Below, piece after piece: positions 31,801 through 41,563 of a stretch of 64,000 nt of DNA. The notes below the pieces were generated by a model. It was given only the letters and a program-made list of their open reading frames with translations, was not told where the DNA came from and searched no databases. Each line of letters starts with the position of its first letter. Positions within the stretch are counted from its first letter, which is position 1. Made by a program: the position numbers and the translations under genes. This DNA comes from Melghirimyces algeriensis (GTDB taxonomy: Bacteria; Bacillota; Bacilli; Thermoactinomycetales; DSM-45169): NCBI RefSeq assembly GCF_900182565.1, contig NZ_FXTI01000008.1:1-64000 (forward strand). Direction: 5' to 3'.

Positions 31801-32637
31801 TTATTCATTCACTTGAATCGCATTTTTGGCTTCTTCCGGAATGGGGATTTCTTTCACTTCACCCATCAATTTCATTGCAAATGACTGATCCACTTCCGTG
31901 GTGACTCCATCGATAAATGGGATGGAAAGCTTCGTATCCTGATTGATTTGTGTCAACCTCTTCGTTGACTCATCAATACTCAATTCCAGTTTGAAGTCGG
32001 AAAACGTCACGCCTTCTGCTTTTACCTTATCATCATTTCGGAAGTTCTTCATTGCGTATTCCACAAAGGGTTCAATCTGTTTATGATTGTCCAACTTCAA
32101 TGTCAATTTTCGGACACCCTCTCCTTTCTCCATTGTTACATCCCCCTCGCCATGAGTAAGGACTTGATCCAAAACCTTTTCCGCATCCATATAACCACTG
32201 TGATTGCCACCTAAAACCTCGCTAACACTTTCCGGTTGCCGAATCCACCGCCCATCCTCTTTGTTTTGAATATAGTTTGTATTTCCATCCCAAATCACCT
32301 TTACCTGCATGCGTTCCTGTAAATCGCCCGCATCCACCTTCATATCCATTTCCGTGGCGTGACGATTCTCATCCAGGAACTCCATGGTCCCAGTAAGTCT
32401 GTTTATCGGATCTTTACTTTCCCCAGGGATCTCCATCTGTTGTTTAGCACGAAAATCCCAACGATAGCCCTTCATTTGTCTCATCTCTTCTTTGGATTCA
32501 TTCAGAAGATCCATAGCGGTTTCTTTCTTTTCTTTTTTCGTTTCAACACTCTCCGTCGCTTTATCTGCAAACAGTGCACATCCAGGCAAAAGCAACAAAG
32601 ACAGGGACATCATCCCGATCCGAAAATAGTTTTTCAC
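31801..32637 (-). CDS. Lipoprotein, DUF6612/LolA-like
   Basis: 278 residues with a lipoprotein signal peptide and lipobox LLPGC (Cys20). The mature part resembles Bacillales lipoproteins of the LolA/LppX-like type annotated DUF6612: alternating beta strands with MDLLNESKEEMRQMKGYRWD near the start and a late FKLELSIDESTKRL segment. Exposed on the outer face of the membrane; function unknown, possibly binding a hydrophobic ligand. GTG start behind GGGGAGG. It has its own promoter about 190 bases upstream and its own terminator, so it is a single-gene unit. Confidence 0.75.
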   Translation of the reverse strand: MKNYFRIGMMSLSLLLLPGCALFADKATESVETKKEKKETAMDLLNESKEEMRQMKGYRWDFRAKQQMEIPGESKDPINRLTGTMEFLDENRHATEMDMKVDAGDLQERMQVKVIWDGNTNYIQNKEDGRWIRQPESVSEVLGGNHSGYMDAEKVLDQVLTHGEGDVTMEKGEGVRKLTLKLDNHKQIEPFVEYAMKNFRNDDKVKAEGVTFSDFKLELSIDESTKRLTQINQDTKLSIPFIDGVTTEVDQSFAMKLMGEVKEIPIPEEAKNAIQVNE

Positions 32638-32829
32638 GTTTGTTCCTCCCCAGGGTCAACTATATAGATAAAAATAATAACATTTTACCCTTCGTTCTGC
32701 TACATTTGTTTTCACTTGTAAAGTGTCGTGCAATCCTTCCCAAAGTACGACCTTCTGGATAAACTTATTGTTTTGACGACCATCTCTAAACGCCTTTATA
32801 AATTACCGGGAATGTTTGTTCCCATTGTG
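32638..32829 (-). other. Long leader of the lipoprotein gene
   Basis: About 185 bases of transcribed leader with short inverted repeats (GTCGT/ACGAC at 32755-32725, CACTT/AAGTG next to it). I cannot match it to a known riboswitch. Confidence 0.3.
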
Positions 32830-32857
32830 ATTATACCATGAGTTTGGACAGATTCAA
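32830..32857 (-). promoter_or_regulatory. Promoter of the lipoprotein gene
   Basis: -35 TTGAAT (32857-32852), 16 bases, consensus -10 TATAAT (32835-32830) on the minus strand. Confidence 0.65.
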
Positions 32858-32906
32858 ATATCAAACATTTTTCATTGACAGAGGCTTGTTAAAAAGTATC
32901 TCCAAA

Positions 32907-32944
32907 TTAAAAAAAGGAAGAGTGCCCTTATAGGACACTCTTCC
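32907..32944 (-). terminator. Terminator of the str operon
   Basis: GGAAGAGTGTCCT/AGGGCACTCTTCC (32944-32932 with 32928-32916, one mismatch) followed by a long U-rich run on the minus strand, 25 bases after tuf. Confidence 0.88.
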
Positions 32945-32968
32945 AGACCGATACGCGTATTTTAAAGA

Positions 32969-34159
32969 TTACTCAACGATGGAGGTAACTGCACCGGCAC
33001 CAACGGTACGTCCACCTTCGCGGATGGCGAAGCGGGTACCTTCTTCGATGGCGATCGGAGCGATCAGTTCAACATCCATTTCGATGTTGTCGCCGGGCAT
33101 CACCATTTCAGTGCCTTCCGGCAGTTGGATGACGCCGGTTACGTCCGTGGTACGGAAGTAGAACTGAGGACGGTAGCCGTTGAAGAAAGGAGTGTGACGA
33201 CCACCTTCGTCTTTGCTCAGGATATAAACCTGGGCTTTAAACTTGGTGTGCGGGTTCACTGTACCGGGTTTCGCCAACACTTGACCGCGTTGAATGTCTT
33301 CGCGGTTGACACCGCGCAACAGCGCACCGATGTTGTCTCCAGCTTCCGCTTCATCCATCATCTTACGGAACATTTCCACCCCGGTAACAACGGTTTTGCG
33401 GGTTTCATCTTGCAGACCGATGATTTCCACTTCATCGGAAACTTTAATCACACCGCGCTCCACACGACCGGTAGCCACCGTACCGCGACCGGTAATGGTA
33501 AAGACATCTTCGACCGGCATCAAGAAGGGCTTATCTTTATCCCGTTCCGGGCTGGGGATGTACTCATCCACTTCGCGCATCAGTTCGAGGATTTTTTCAG
33601 CCCACTCGCTGCTTGGATCTTCCAACGCTTTCAGAGCGGAACCGGCAACCACAGGGACATCATCGCCAGGGAAGTCGTATTCGGACAACAGTTCACGCAC
33701 TTCCATTTCTACCAATTCCAGAAGCTCTTCATCATCCACCATGTCCACTTTGTTCAAGAAGACGGCAATATGCTCAACGCCCACTTGGCTGGACAAGAGG
33801 ATATGTTCACGAGTTTGCGGCATCGGACCGTCAGCGGCGGATACCACGAGGATGGCACCATCCATTTGTGCCGCACCGGTAATCATGTTTTTCACATAGT
33901 CAGCGTGACCGGGGCAGTCCACGTGTGCATAGTGGCGCTTTTCGGTTTCATATTCCACGTGTGCAGTGGAGATGGTAATGCCCCGCTCTTTTTCTTCCGG
34001 AGCTTTATCGATTTGATCGTAAGCCATCGCTGTCGATCCGCCGGTTTGTGACAGAATTGTGGTGATCGCAGCGGTCAGAGTGGTTTTACCGTGGTCAACG
34101 TGACCGATGGTACCAACGTTAACGTGCGGTTTCGTGCGTTCAAACTTCTCTTTGGCCAT
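32969..34159 (-). CDS. tuf: Elongation factor Tu
   Basis: 396 residues. Delivers aminoacyl-tRNA to the ribosome. The G-domain motifs are GHVDHGKTT (P-loop), DCPGHADY and NKVDMVDD, followed by the two beta-barrel domains. ATG 34159 (MAKEKFERTKPHVNV) is fixed by AAAGGAGGC; the frame is open ten codons further. Last gene of the str operon, directly before a strong terminator. Confidence 0.99.
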   Translation of the reverse strand: MAKEKFERTKPHVNVGTIGHVDHGKTTLTAAITTILSQTGGSTAMAYDQIDKAPEEKERGITISTAHVEYETEKRHYAHVDCPGHADYVKNMITGAAQMDGAILVVSAADGPMPQTREHILLSSQVGVEHIAVFLNKVDMVDDEELLELVEMEVRELLSEYDFPGDDVPVVAGSALKALEDPSSEWAEKILELMREVDEYIPSPERDKDKPFLMPVEDVFTITGRGTVATGRVERGVIKVSDEVEIIGLQDETRKTVVTGVEMFRKMMDEAEAGDNIGALLRGVNREDIQRGQVLAKPGTVNPHTKFKAQVYILSKDEGGRHTPFFNGYRPQFYFRTTDVTGVIQLPEGTEMVMPGDNIEMDVELIAPIAIEEGTRFAIREGGRTVGAGAVTSIVE

Positions 34160-34281
34160 GAGCTCAAAAGCCTCCTTTAATATGTTCAAATGAAAGATTG
34201 ATGTATAGGGAGAAAGCCATGAAGCGGTTGGTCCGCCCCATAACCTTTCTCATTAAATCGGTTGACTGTCCAGCCAGTAAA

Positions 34282-36357
34282 TTACTCGCCGGAAGCCTTG
34301 CTGATAATCTCATTTGCAATATTCTTCGGCACTTCTTCATAGTGATCGAAGTACATTACATAGGCACCGCGACCCTGGGTGCGGGAACGGAGGGTGGTGG
34401 CGTAACCAAACATCTCGGACATCGGAACCATTGCCCGGATCACTTGACCCCCGCTGCGGCTTTCCATTCCTTCCACACGTCCGCGACGGGAGTTGACATC
34501 CCCCATCACATCACCCATATATTCTTCAGGCACCGTGATTTCCACTTTCATGATCGGTTCCAAGAGAACCGGAGAACACTTGCCCTTCGCCGCTTTCAAT
34601 GCCATAGAACCTGCAATTTTAAAGGCCATCTCGGAGGAGTCCACATCATGGTAAGATCCGTCAAACAGAGTGGCTCGGACATCCACCATCGGGTAACCGG
34701 CCAACACACCATTTTGCATGGATTCTTCGATTCCCGCCTGCACCGCCGGAATGTATTCTTTGGGAATCACACCACCAACGATTTTGTTGACGAATTCGAA
34801 GCCTTGACCTTCTTCCAATGGTTCAAACTCCACCCAGACATGACCGTATTGACCCCGTCCACCAGACTGACGGATAAATTTCCCTTCCACCTTCGCTGAG
34901 GAACGGAAGGTTTCACGGTATGCCACTTGCGGGTTCCCCACATTGGCATCCACTTTAAACTCCCGCTTCAGACGGTCGACGATGATATCCAGGTGCAATT
35001 CACCCATACCGGAAATAATCGTCTGTCCGGTCTCTTCATTGGTTGCGGTCCGGAAGGTTGGATCTTCCTCCGCCAGTTTGGCGAGAGCTACAGCCATCTT
35101 ATCCTGGTCGCTCTTCGTCTTCGGTTCAATGGCGACATCAATCACCGGATCGGGGAAGACCATTGACTCAAGGATGATGGGGTTTTTCGGATCACACAGG
35201 GTATCACCGGTTCCGGTGTCTTTCAAACCGACTGCAGCCGCAATATCTCCTGCGTAAACCGTTTTAATCTCTTCCCTGGAGTTCGCGTGCATCTGCAGAA
35301 TCCGACCCACACGCTCCCGTTTGTCTTTTGTGGAGTTCATCACATAGGAACCGGAATCCAGCGTTCCGGAGTATACCCGGAAGAAGGTCAGCTTACCCAC
35401 ATAGGGGTCGGTCATGATCTTAAATGCCAAAGCTGAGAAGGGTTCCTCGTCATCCGACTTCCGTTTGGCTTCCGTACCATCCGGAAGCTCCCCTTGAATC
35501 GGGGGCACATCCAGCGGAGACGGCATGTAATCCACAACCGCATCCAGCATCAGCTGAACCCCTTTGTTCTTGTAGGAAGAACCACAGAGGACAGGGATGA
35601 TTTCCACATTGCAAACGCCTTTGCGGAGAACCGTTTTCAGTTCCTCTTCCGTCGGCTCTTCCCCTTCCAGATACTTCATCATCAACTCTTCATCCAACTC
35701 AGCGATCGCTTCAATCATCTGAGTGCGGTATTCTTCCGCCTGTTCCTTGTACTCTTCCGGAATCTCCCGTGCTTCTGTACGGGTTCCCAAGTCGTCCACA
35801 TAGTAGAATGCGACGTTCTTGATCAGGTCAATGATCCCTTCAAAGGTATCTTCTTTCCCGATCGGAAGGTGGATCGGAACTGCATTGGCCCCGAGTCGAT
35901 CACGCATCTGCTGGACGGCTCCAAAGAAGTCCGCACCAACAATGTCCATTTTGTTCACGTAGGCAATCCGGGGAACCTCGTAGGTGTCCGCCTGACGCCA
36001 TACGGTTTCCGACTGAGGCTCTACACCGCCCTTGGCGCAGAAGACCCCAACGGCTCCATCCAATACACGCAGGGACCGCTCCACTTCAACGGTAAAGTCC
36101 ACGTGACCAGGGGTATCAATAATGTTGATCCGATGATCGTTCCACTGACAGGTCGTCGCTGCGGAAGTAATCGTAATTCCCCGTTCCTGCTCCTGTTCCA
36201 TCCAGTCCATCGTGGCGGCACCTTCATGCACTTCACCAATCTTATGTGTCCGGCCACTGTAGAACAGAATCCGTTCCGTCGTCGTGGTCTTACCAGCGTC
36301 GATGTGAGCCATGATCCCGATGTTGCGCGTGTCTTTTAAGGAGAACTCACGTGCCAT
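34282..36357 (-). CDS. fusA: Elongation factor G
   Basis: 691 residues. Catalyses ribosomal translocation and, with RRF, recycling. The GTPase motifs are AHIDAGKTT, DTPGHVDF and NKMDIVGAD, and the five-domain architecture is complete. No change is obvious at positions linked to fusidic acid resistance, but I did not align it. Between rpsG and tuf, as usual. The ATG follows AAAGGAGAC. Confidence 0.99.
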   Translation of the reverse strand: MAREFSLKDTRNIGIMAHIDAGKTTTTERILFYSGRTHKIGEVHEGAATMDWMEQEQERGITITSAATTCQWNDHRINIIDTPGHVDFTVEVERSLRVLDGAVGVFCAKGGVEPQSETVWRQADTYEVPRIAYVNKMDIVGADFFGAVQQMRDRLGANAVPIHLPIGKEDTFEGIIDLIKNVAFYYVDDLGTRTEAREIPEEYKEQAEEYRTQMIEAIAELDEELMMKYLEGEEPTEEELKTVLRKGVCNVEIIPVLCGSSYKNKGVQLMLDAVVDYMPSPLDVPPIQGELPDGTEAKRKSDDEEPFSALAFKIMTDPYVGKLTFFRVYSGTLDSGSYVMNSTKDKRERVGRILQMHANSREEIKTVYAGDIAAAVGLKDTGTGDTLCDPKNPIILESMVFPDPVIDVAIEPKTKSDQDKMAVALAKLAEEDPTFRTATNEETGQTIISGMGELHLDIIVDRLKREFKVDANVGNPQVAYRETFRSSAKVEGKFIRQSGGRGQYGHVWVEFEPLEEGQGFEFVNKIVGGVIPKEYIPAVQAGIEESMQNGVLAGYPMVDVRATLFDGSYHDVDSSEMAFKIAGSMALKAAKGKCSPVLLEPIMKVEITVPEEYMGDVMGDVNSRRGRVEGMESRSGGQVIRAMVPMSEMFGYATTLRSRTQGRGAYVMYFDHYEEVPKNIANEIISKASGE

Positions 36358-36402
36358 CGGATCTGTCTCCTTTCATGTTGACAAAAATAAGTTAGCAAGT
36401 GA

Positions 36403-36873
36403 TTACCAGCGATAGTGAGCAAAAGCACGGTTGGCTTCAGCCATGCGGTGCACGTCTTCTTTCTTCTTGACGGCGGCACCCGTGTTGTTTGCAGCATCCA
36501 TCAGCTCATTTGCCAGGCGCTCTTGCATCGTCTTTTCATTCCGCAGACGCGCATAGCTTACCAGCCAACGAAGTCCAAGACTGGTACGCCGTTCCGGTTT
36601 GACTTCCACCGGAACCTGATAGTTGGCTCCACCCACACGACGTGCTTTTACTTCCAGCACCGGCATGACGTTTTTCATTGCCTGTTCAAACACTTCCATG
36701 GGGTCTTTGCCCGAACGTTCGCGCACCTTGTCAAAGGCATCATAGAGAATGCGCTGGGCTTTTCCCTTTTTCCCGTCGTACATCAGACGGTTGATCAAAC
36801 GAGTGACGAGCTTGCTCTTGTAAATAGGATCCGGCAACACTTCCCGGCGCGGTACAGGTCCTTTACGCGGCAT
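36403..36873 (-). CDS. rpsG: 30S ribosomal protein S7
   Basis: 156 residues, the head organiser of the small subunit (MPRKGPVPRREVLPDPIYKS). Two ATGs stand side by side; the second (36873) has better spacing from AGGAGGGG and gives the usual start. In E. coli S7 represses the str operon. Confidence 0.98.
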   Translation of the reverse strand: MPRKGPVPRREVLPDPIYKSKLVTRLINRLMYDGKKGKAQRILYDAFDKVRERSGKDPMEVFEQAMKNVMPVLEVKARRVGGANYQVPVEVKPERRTSLGLRWLVSYARLRNEKTMQERLANELMDAANNTGAAVKKKEDVHRMAEANRAFAHYRW

Positions 36874-36915
36874 CATTTCCCCTCCTTTATCTCTGAGATG
36901 GCAAACTCAAAGAAG

Positions 36916-37329
36916 TTATTTTTTCGGACGCTTCGTTCCATATTTGGAACGGCCTTGCATCCGGTTTTGCACACCGGCGGTGTCAAGCGCTCCCCGCACA
37001 ATGTGGTAACGCACACCAGGAAGGTCTTTTACCCGTCCACCGCGAACCAGTACCACCGAGTGTTCTTGGAGGTTGTGACCAATCCCAGGGATATAAGCCG
37101 TCACCTCAATGCCGTTGGTCAAACGGACACGGGCATATTTCCGCAATGCGGAGTTCGGCTTCTTCGGTGTCAGTGTACCCACACGGGTGCAAACTCCCCG
37201 TTTTTGAGGAGACCTTTGCCGGGTCGCTTCCTTGCGGAAACTGTTATAGCCGAATTGCAACGCTGGTGCAGTCGATTTTTCGATTTTACGCTTCCGACCT
37301 TTACGAACCAGTTGGTTAATCGTAGGCAT
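36916..37329 (-). CDS. rpsL: 30S ribosomal protein S12
   Basis: 137 residues, a decoding-centre protein. The two segments where streptomycin-resistance mutations occur (TPKKPNSALRKYARV and PGIGHNLQEHS) carry the wild-type lysine or equivalent residues, so the strain would be expected to be sensitive on this count. The ATG follows GAGGTGACACTCT. Confidence 0.98.
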   Translation of the reverse strand: MPTINQLVRKGRKRKIEKSTAPALQFGYNSFRKEATRQRSPQKRGVCTRVGTLTPKKPNSALRKYARVRLTNGIEVTAYIPGIGHNLQEHSVVLVRGGRVKDLPGVRYHIVRGALDTAGVQNRMQGRSKYGTKRPKK

Positions 37330-37474
37330 AGAGTGTCACCTCCTCATTTTCAAGTCCACAGAGCCAGGCGGATCATTTTTTTGCACAAAATGGGAACCCA
37401 TATCCAAACGTTGACCGTGCCATCTCTTGGAAAGCACGATCAGGTCTGGACTGGCCATTCCAATTTTGTTTCAT

Positions 37475-37723
37475 TCAATCCAATATTGCAGCCGTCGCCG
37501 CTCCTACATCAATTCCGCAAACCTTGCCCAGTTCCTGCATCGAATCGACGTAGCTAACGGCCACTCCATGGTTCCGGCACAGTTCAATCAATGATTGTGT
37601 AATATGCTCTTCAGCATCTTTCGCAATTACAATCCGGGTTGCCTTCCCCTGTTGAATCGCCTTTTTCGCCTGCTTGGCTCCGATCAAAAGGCGATTTGCG
37701 CTCTTCACTTTATCATAAGACAT
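37475..37723 (-). CDS. rplGB: L7Ae-family K-turn-binding protein (YbxF)
   Basis: 82 residues of the L7Ae/L30e family: LLIGAKQAKKAIQQGKATRI and VIAKDAEEHITQSL are the kink-turn RNA-binding core. The B. subtilis homologue YbxF binds K-turn RNAs. It is the first gene of the str operon behind rpoC. ATG 37723 follows GGAGGG; the open frame reaches 37846 through the promoter and is not coding there. Confidence 0.92.
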   Translation of the reverse strand: MSYDKVKSANRLLIGAKQAKKAIQQGKATRIVIAKDAEEHITQSLIELCRNHGVAVSYVDSMQELGKVCGIDVGAATAAILD

Positions 37724-37766
37724 AGAAAACGCCCTCCAAAGTGAATTCACCCAAGCACACGACGAC

Positions 37767-37795
37767 ATCTTACCACCTGAATCAGGTGTTGTCAA
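37767..37795 (-). promoter_or_regulatory. str operon promoter with palindromic spacer
   Basis: -35 TTGACA (37795-37790), 17 bases, -10 TAAGAT (37772-37767). The spacer contains a perfect inverted repeat CACCTGA-T-TCAGGTG (37788-37774). Confidence 0.8.
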
Positions 37796-37804
37796 CAAGT
37801 GGAT

Positions 37805-37842
37805 AAGTGGAACCGATCCGGTAATCAGAATCGGCTCCACTT
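37805..37842 (-). terminator. Hairpin after rpoC
   Basis: 13-bp stem with one mismatch (37842-37830 with 37817-37805) and a 12-base loop, five bases after the rpoC stop. No U run follows. It may be an inefficient terminator or a processing site between rpoC and the str promoter. Confidence 0.4.
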
Positions 37843-37846
37843 TCAC

Positions 37847-40800
37847 TTATTCCACCAAAATCTTGTCTTCACCCACATCGCCTTCCACCAGAGATGGCTT
37901 CATTTCCATATCCTCCACCAAATCCCGGTATCGGGACATTCCTGTACCCGCAGGAATGGATTTCCCGATAATCACATTCTCTTTCAGACCGAGGAGTTGG
38001 TCCACCTTTCCTTTGATCGCCGCATCTGTCAACACACGGGTCGTCTCCTGGAAAGAGGCTGCAGAAAGGAAAGATTCAGTTTCCAAAGAAGCCTTGGTGA
38101 TTCCCAGAAGGATCGGACGGGCCACCGCCGGCTCTTTATTCTCCAACAGAACCTTGCGGTTGGCTTCTTCATAATCATGAAGATCAACGAAAGCACCCGG
38201 AAGCAGATCGGTATCTCCGGAATCTGTAATCCGAACCTTCCTCATCATTTGCCGGATCATCACTTCAACGTGCTTGTCATTGATTTCCACACCCTGAAGC
38301 CGGTACACTTTCTGCACTTCCTGCAGGATATATTCCTGAACGCCACGAACACCTTTGACCCGCAGAAGGTCTTTGGGATCAATGGAACCTTCCGTAAGAT
38401 CGTCCCCTGCTTCCACCTGGTCTCCCTGAGCGACCTTCAAGCGGGAACCATAGGGGGTTTGATATGTTTTTGTTTCCACTTCCCCTTCGATTTCAATCTC
38501 ACGACGATCCTTGACTTCGCGAATCTCTTTGACAACACCGGGAATCTCCGTGATAATCGCCTGACCTTTCGGGTTCCGAGCTTCGAACAGCTCCTGAATC
38601 CGGGGCAGACCTTGCGTGATATCATCGCCGGCCACCCCACCGGTGTGGAAGGTACGCATGGTCAGCTGGGTACCCGGCTCACCAATGGATTGGGCAGCGA
38701 TAATTCCCACAGATTCACCGATTTCCACATGGGTTCCAAGGGCCAGGTTACGACCATAGCACTTCCGGCACACCCCGTGTTGAGTCCGACAATCAAGGAC
38801 AGACCGAATATAGACCTTCTCGACGCCCGCTTCCACAATCTGAAACGCTTTGTCTTCATCGATCATTTCATCGCGCTTCACAAGCACTTCTCCCGTTTCG
38901 GGATGACGCACGGTTTGGAAAGCAAGCCGACCCACAATCCGGTCAAAGAGATTTTCAATCACTTCGCCACCGTCCGTGATCTTCGTGACCGGCAATCCTT
39001 TGTCGGTCCCACAGTCTTCTTCCCGAACGATGACATCCTGGGCGACGTCTACCAAACGACGGGTGAGATAACCGGAGTCAGCCGTCCGAAGGGCTGTATC
39101 AGCCAGACCTTTTCGGGCACCGTGGGTGGAGATGAAATATTCCAACACAGTTAATCCTTCCCGGAAGTTTGATTTGATGGGCTGTTCATGAATCCGTCCG
39201 GATGGATTGGCCATCAAGCCACGCATCCCGGCCAACTGGGTAATCTGGGAAACATTCCCCCGTGCCCCGGAGTTGGCCATCATATAGATCGGATTAAATT
39301 TACCCATCTTATCCATCAAAAGCTCCGTAATGTCATCTTTTGCCTGACTCCAGATGGAGATGACCCGTTCATACCGCTCTTCCTCGGTAATCAAACCGCG
39401 CCGGTACTGCTTGAGCACCATGCCCACCTTTTTCTCCGCTTCGTCCAGAATCGCCTGTTTTTCCTCCGGAACCAACACGTCGGAGACGGACATGGTAATC
39501 CCGGCCTTGGTGGAATAGGAATAACCAAGGGCTTTCATGTTGTCCATAAGAACAGACGTTTCTTTTGTCCCAAAACGGCGGAAGCATTCCGCGATCAAGC
39601 TACCCAGAAATCCTTTCTTAAGCGCATCTTGCTCCGGCATTTCCTTGATTTTCGCGGGAATGTCAACGCCCTTGTCATAGACAAAATATTTTTCAGGCGG
39701 TCCATCCACCAAATTGGTCTTGGATGCCTCATTGATATAAGGAAACTCCGGTGGAAAGATTTCGTTGAAAATCAATTTTCCAACCGTTGTAAGGAGATAG
39801 GCTTCCTGTTGTTTCTCCGTAAAAGAGGGTTTGTTCAGGCTTTTTACCGGTACAGCAATCCGGGTATGCAAGGTGGCATAACCCTGAACATAGGCGTTGA
39901 TGGCTTCCCCAGGGCCGGTGAACACCTTCCCTTCCCCTTTGCTGCCAGCACGCTCCAATGTCAGATAGTAGCTTCCCAACACCATGTCCTGCGATGGCGT
40001 CACGACAGGTTTTCCGTCTTTGGGGTTCAGAATGTTCTGCGCCGCGAGCATAATCAAACGCGCTTCAGCCTGTGCTTCAGCAGAGAGCGGAACGTGAACA
40101 GCCATCTGATCTCCATCAAAGTCCGCATTGTAAGCTGTACAGACGAGAGGATGCAAACGGATGGCGCGCCCTTCCACCAAGATGGGCTCAAAGGCTTGAA
40201 TCCCCAGACGGTGAAGCGTTGGAGCACGGTTCAGAAGCACCGGATGCTCTTTAATGACTTCCTCCAGAACATCCCATACCTCCGGATGGACTCTTTCCAC
40301 TTTCCGTTTGGCGCTTTTGATATTGTGGGCCAGACCTTTGGAAACCAATTCCTTCATCACAAACGGTTTAAAGAGTTCCAGTGCCATCTCCTTGGGCAAA
40401 CCGCACTGATAAATCTTCAGGTTGGGTCCAACCACGATCACCGAACGGCCGGAATAGTCCACCCGTTTCCCCAACAGGTTTTGACGGAACCTTCCCTGTT
40501 TCCCTTTCAGCATATGGGAAAGAGATTTCAGGGGTCGATTTCCGGGGCCGGTAACCGGACGCCCACGGCGTCCATTGTCAATCAAGGCATCCACGGCCTC
40601 CTGAAGCATCCGTTTTTCATTCTGAACGATAATATCTGGGGCTCCCAAGTCCAGCAAACGCTTCAACCGATTGTTCCGATTGATCACCCGACGATACAGG
40701 TCATTTAAATCGGAGGTGGCAAAACGTCCACCATCCAGTTGCACCATTGGGCGCAATTCCGGCGGGATCACCGGAAGGACATCGAGCACCATCCAATCCG

Positions 40801-41467
40801 GACTGTTTTTGGAGGCACGGAATGCTTCCAGCACTTCCAGCCGTTTGATCGCCCGATTCCTCCGCTGTCCCTGGGCCGTTTTCATTTCCTCTTTCAAGAC
40901 CTGCACTTCTTTATCCAGGTCGATTTCAGAAAGCAGGCGCCTGATCGCCTCTGCACCCATCATGGCATTGAAGGCTGTGCCATACTTTTCGCGATAGTTA
41001 CGGTATTCCTTTTCCGACAAAAGCTGCTTTTTCTCCAAGGGAGTCGCCCCAGGATCCACCACAACATAGGAGGCAAAATAGATTACTTCCTCCAGAGAGC
41101 GGGGAGACATGTCAAGAATAAGCCCCATCCGACTGGGGATGCCCTTGAAGTACCAGATATGGGAGACAGGAGCGGCCAGCTCAATGTGGCCCATCCGTTC
41201 CCGCCTCACCTTGGAGCGGGTTACTTCCACGCCACAGCGGTCACAGACCACACCCTTGTAACGCACCCGCTTGTATTTTCCGCAATGACACTCCCAGTCC
41301 TTGGTGGGACCGAAGATCTTTTCGCAAAAGAGACCTTCTTTTTCCGGCTTCAATGTTCGATAGTTAATGGTCTCCGGTTTTTTCACTTCTCCCCGGGACC
41401 AGGAACGAATTTTATTAGGCGAAGCCAAACCGATTTTCATAAACTCAAAGTTGTTGACGTCCAGCAC
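37847..41467 (-). CDS. rpoC: RNA polymerase beta' subunit
   Basis: 1206 residues. The catalytic NADFDGDQM loop (three Asp that bind the active-site magnesium), the N-terminal zinc site (CHCGKYKR and CDRCGVEV) and the second zinc site (CGT, CRTQHGVCRKCYG) are visible, as are trigger-loop residues in MRTFHTGGVAG. It starts with GTG 41467, eight bases from GGGAGGG. It lacks the large insertions seen in Gram-negative beta'. Confidence 0.99.
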   Translation of the reverse strand: MLDVNNFEFMKIGLASPNKIRSWSRGEVKKPETINYRTLKPEKEGLFCEKIFGPTKDWECHCGKYKRVRYKGVVCDRCGVEVTRSKVRRERMGHIELAAPVSHIWYFKGIPSRMGLILDMSPRSLEEVIYFASYVVVDPGATPLEKKQLLSEKEYRNYREKYGTAFNAMMGAEAIRRLLSEIDLDKEVQVLKEEMKTAQGQRRNRAIKRLEVLEAFRASKNSPDWMVLDVLPVIPPELRPMVQLDGGRFATSDLNDLYRRVINRNNRLKRLLDLGAPDIIVQNEKRMLQEAVDALIDNGRRGRPVTGPGNRPLKSLSHMLKGKQGRFRQNLLGKRVDYSGRSVIVVGPNLKIYQCGLPKEMALELFKPFVMKELVSKGLAHNIKSAKRKVERVHPEVWDVLEEVIKEHPVLLNRAPTLHRLGIQAFEPILVEGRAIRLHPLVCTAYNADFDGDQMAVHVPLSAEAQAEARLIMLAAQNILNPKDGKPVVTPSQDMVLGSYYLTLERAGSKGEGKVFTGPGEAINAYVQGYATLHTRIAVPVKSLNKPSFTEKQQEAYLLTTVGKLIFNEIFPPEFPYINEASKTNLVDGPPEKYFVYDKGVDIPAKIKEMPEQDALKKGFLGSLIAECFRRFGTKETSVLMDNMKALGYSYSTKAGITMSVSDVLVPEEKQAILDEAEKKVGMVLKQYRRGLITEEERYERVISIWSQAKDDITELLMDKMGKFNPIYMMANSGARGNVSQITQLAGMRGLMANPSGRIHEQPIKSNFREGLTVLEYFISTHGARKGLADTALRTADSGYLTRRLVDVAQDVIVREEDCGTDKGLPVTKITDGGEVIENLFDRIVGRLAFQTVRHPETGEVLVKRDEMIDEDKAFQIVEAGVEKVYIRSVLDCRTQHGVCRKCYGRNLALGTHVEIGESVGIIAAQSIGEPGTQLTMRTFHTGGVAGDDITQGLPRIQELFEARNPKGQAIITEIPGVVKEIREVKDRREIEIEGEVETKTYQTPYGSRLKVAQGDQVEAGDDLTEGSIDPKDLLRVKGVRGVQEYILQEVQKVYRLQGVEINDKHVEVMIRQMMRKVRITDSGDTDLLPGAFVDLHDYEEANRKVLLENKEPAVARPILLGITKASLETESFLSAASFQETTRVLTDAAIKGKVDQLLGLKENVIIGKSIPAGTGMSRYRDLVEDMEMKPSLVEGDVGEDKILVE

Positions 41468-41563
41468 AGGGCATTCCCTCCCTCAGGATCATCCCTTTTC
41501 CAAAACCGTCCAGCGGAGATCCTTTGTTGGCAAAACGCCTCCGATCGAGGCCCGGAGAACCGG

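Noticed and set aside
26079..32910. Mobile element, phage or defence island
   Set aside because: No integrase, transposase, att-like repeat, toxin or nuclease could be supported in the segment.
33125..34051. Long open frames opposite tuf, fusA, rpoB, rpoC (plus strand)
   Set aside because: Mirror frames created by codon bias of highly expressed genes; no SD, no family resemblance.
34160..34281. Separate promoter for tuf in the fusA-tuf gap
   Set aside because: No hexamer pair with acceptable spacing found.
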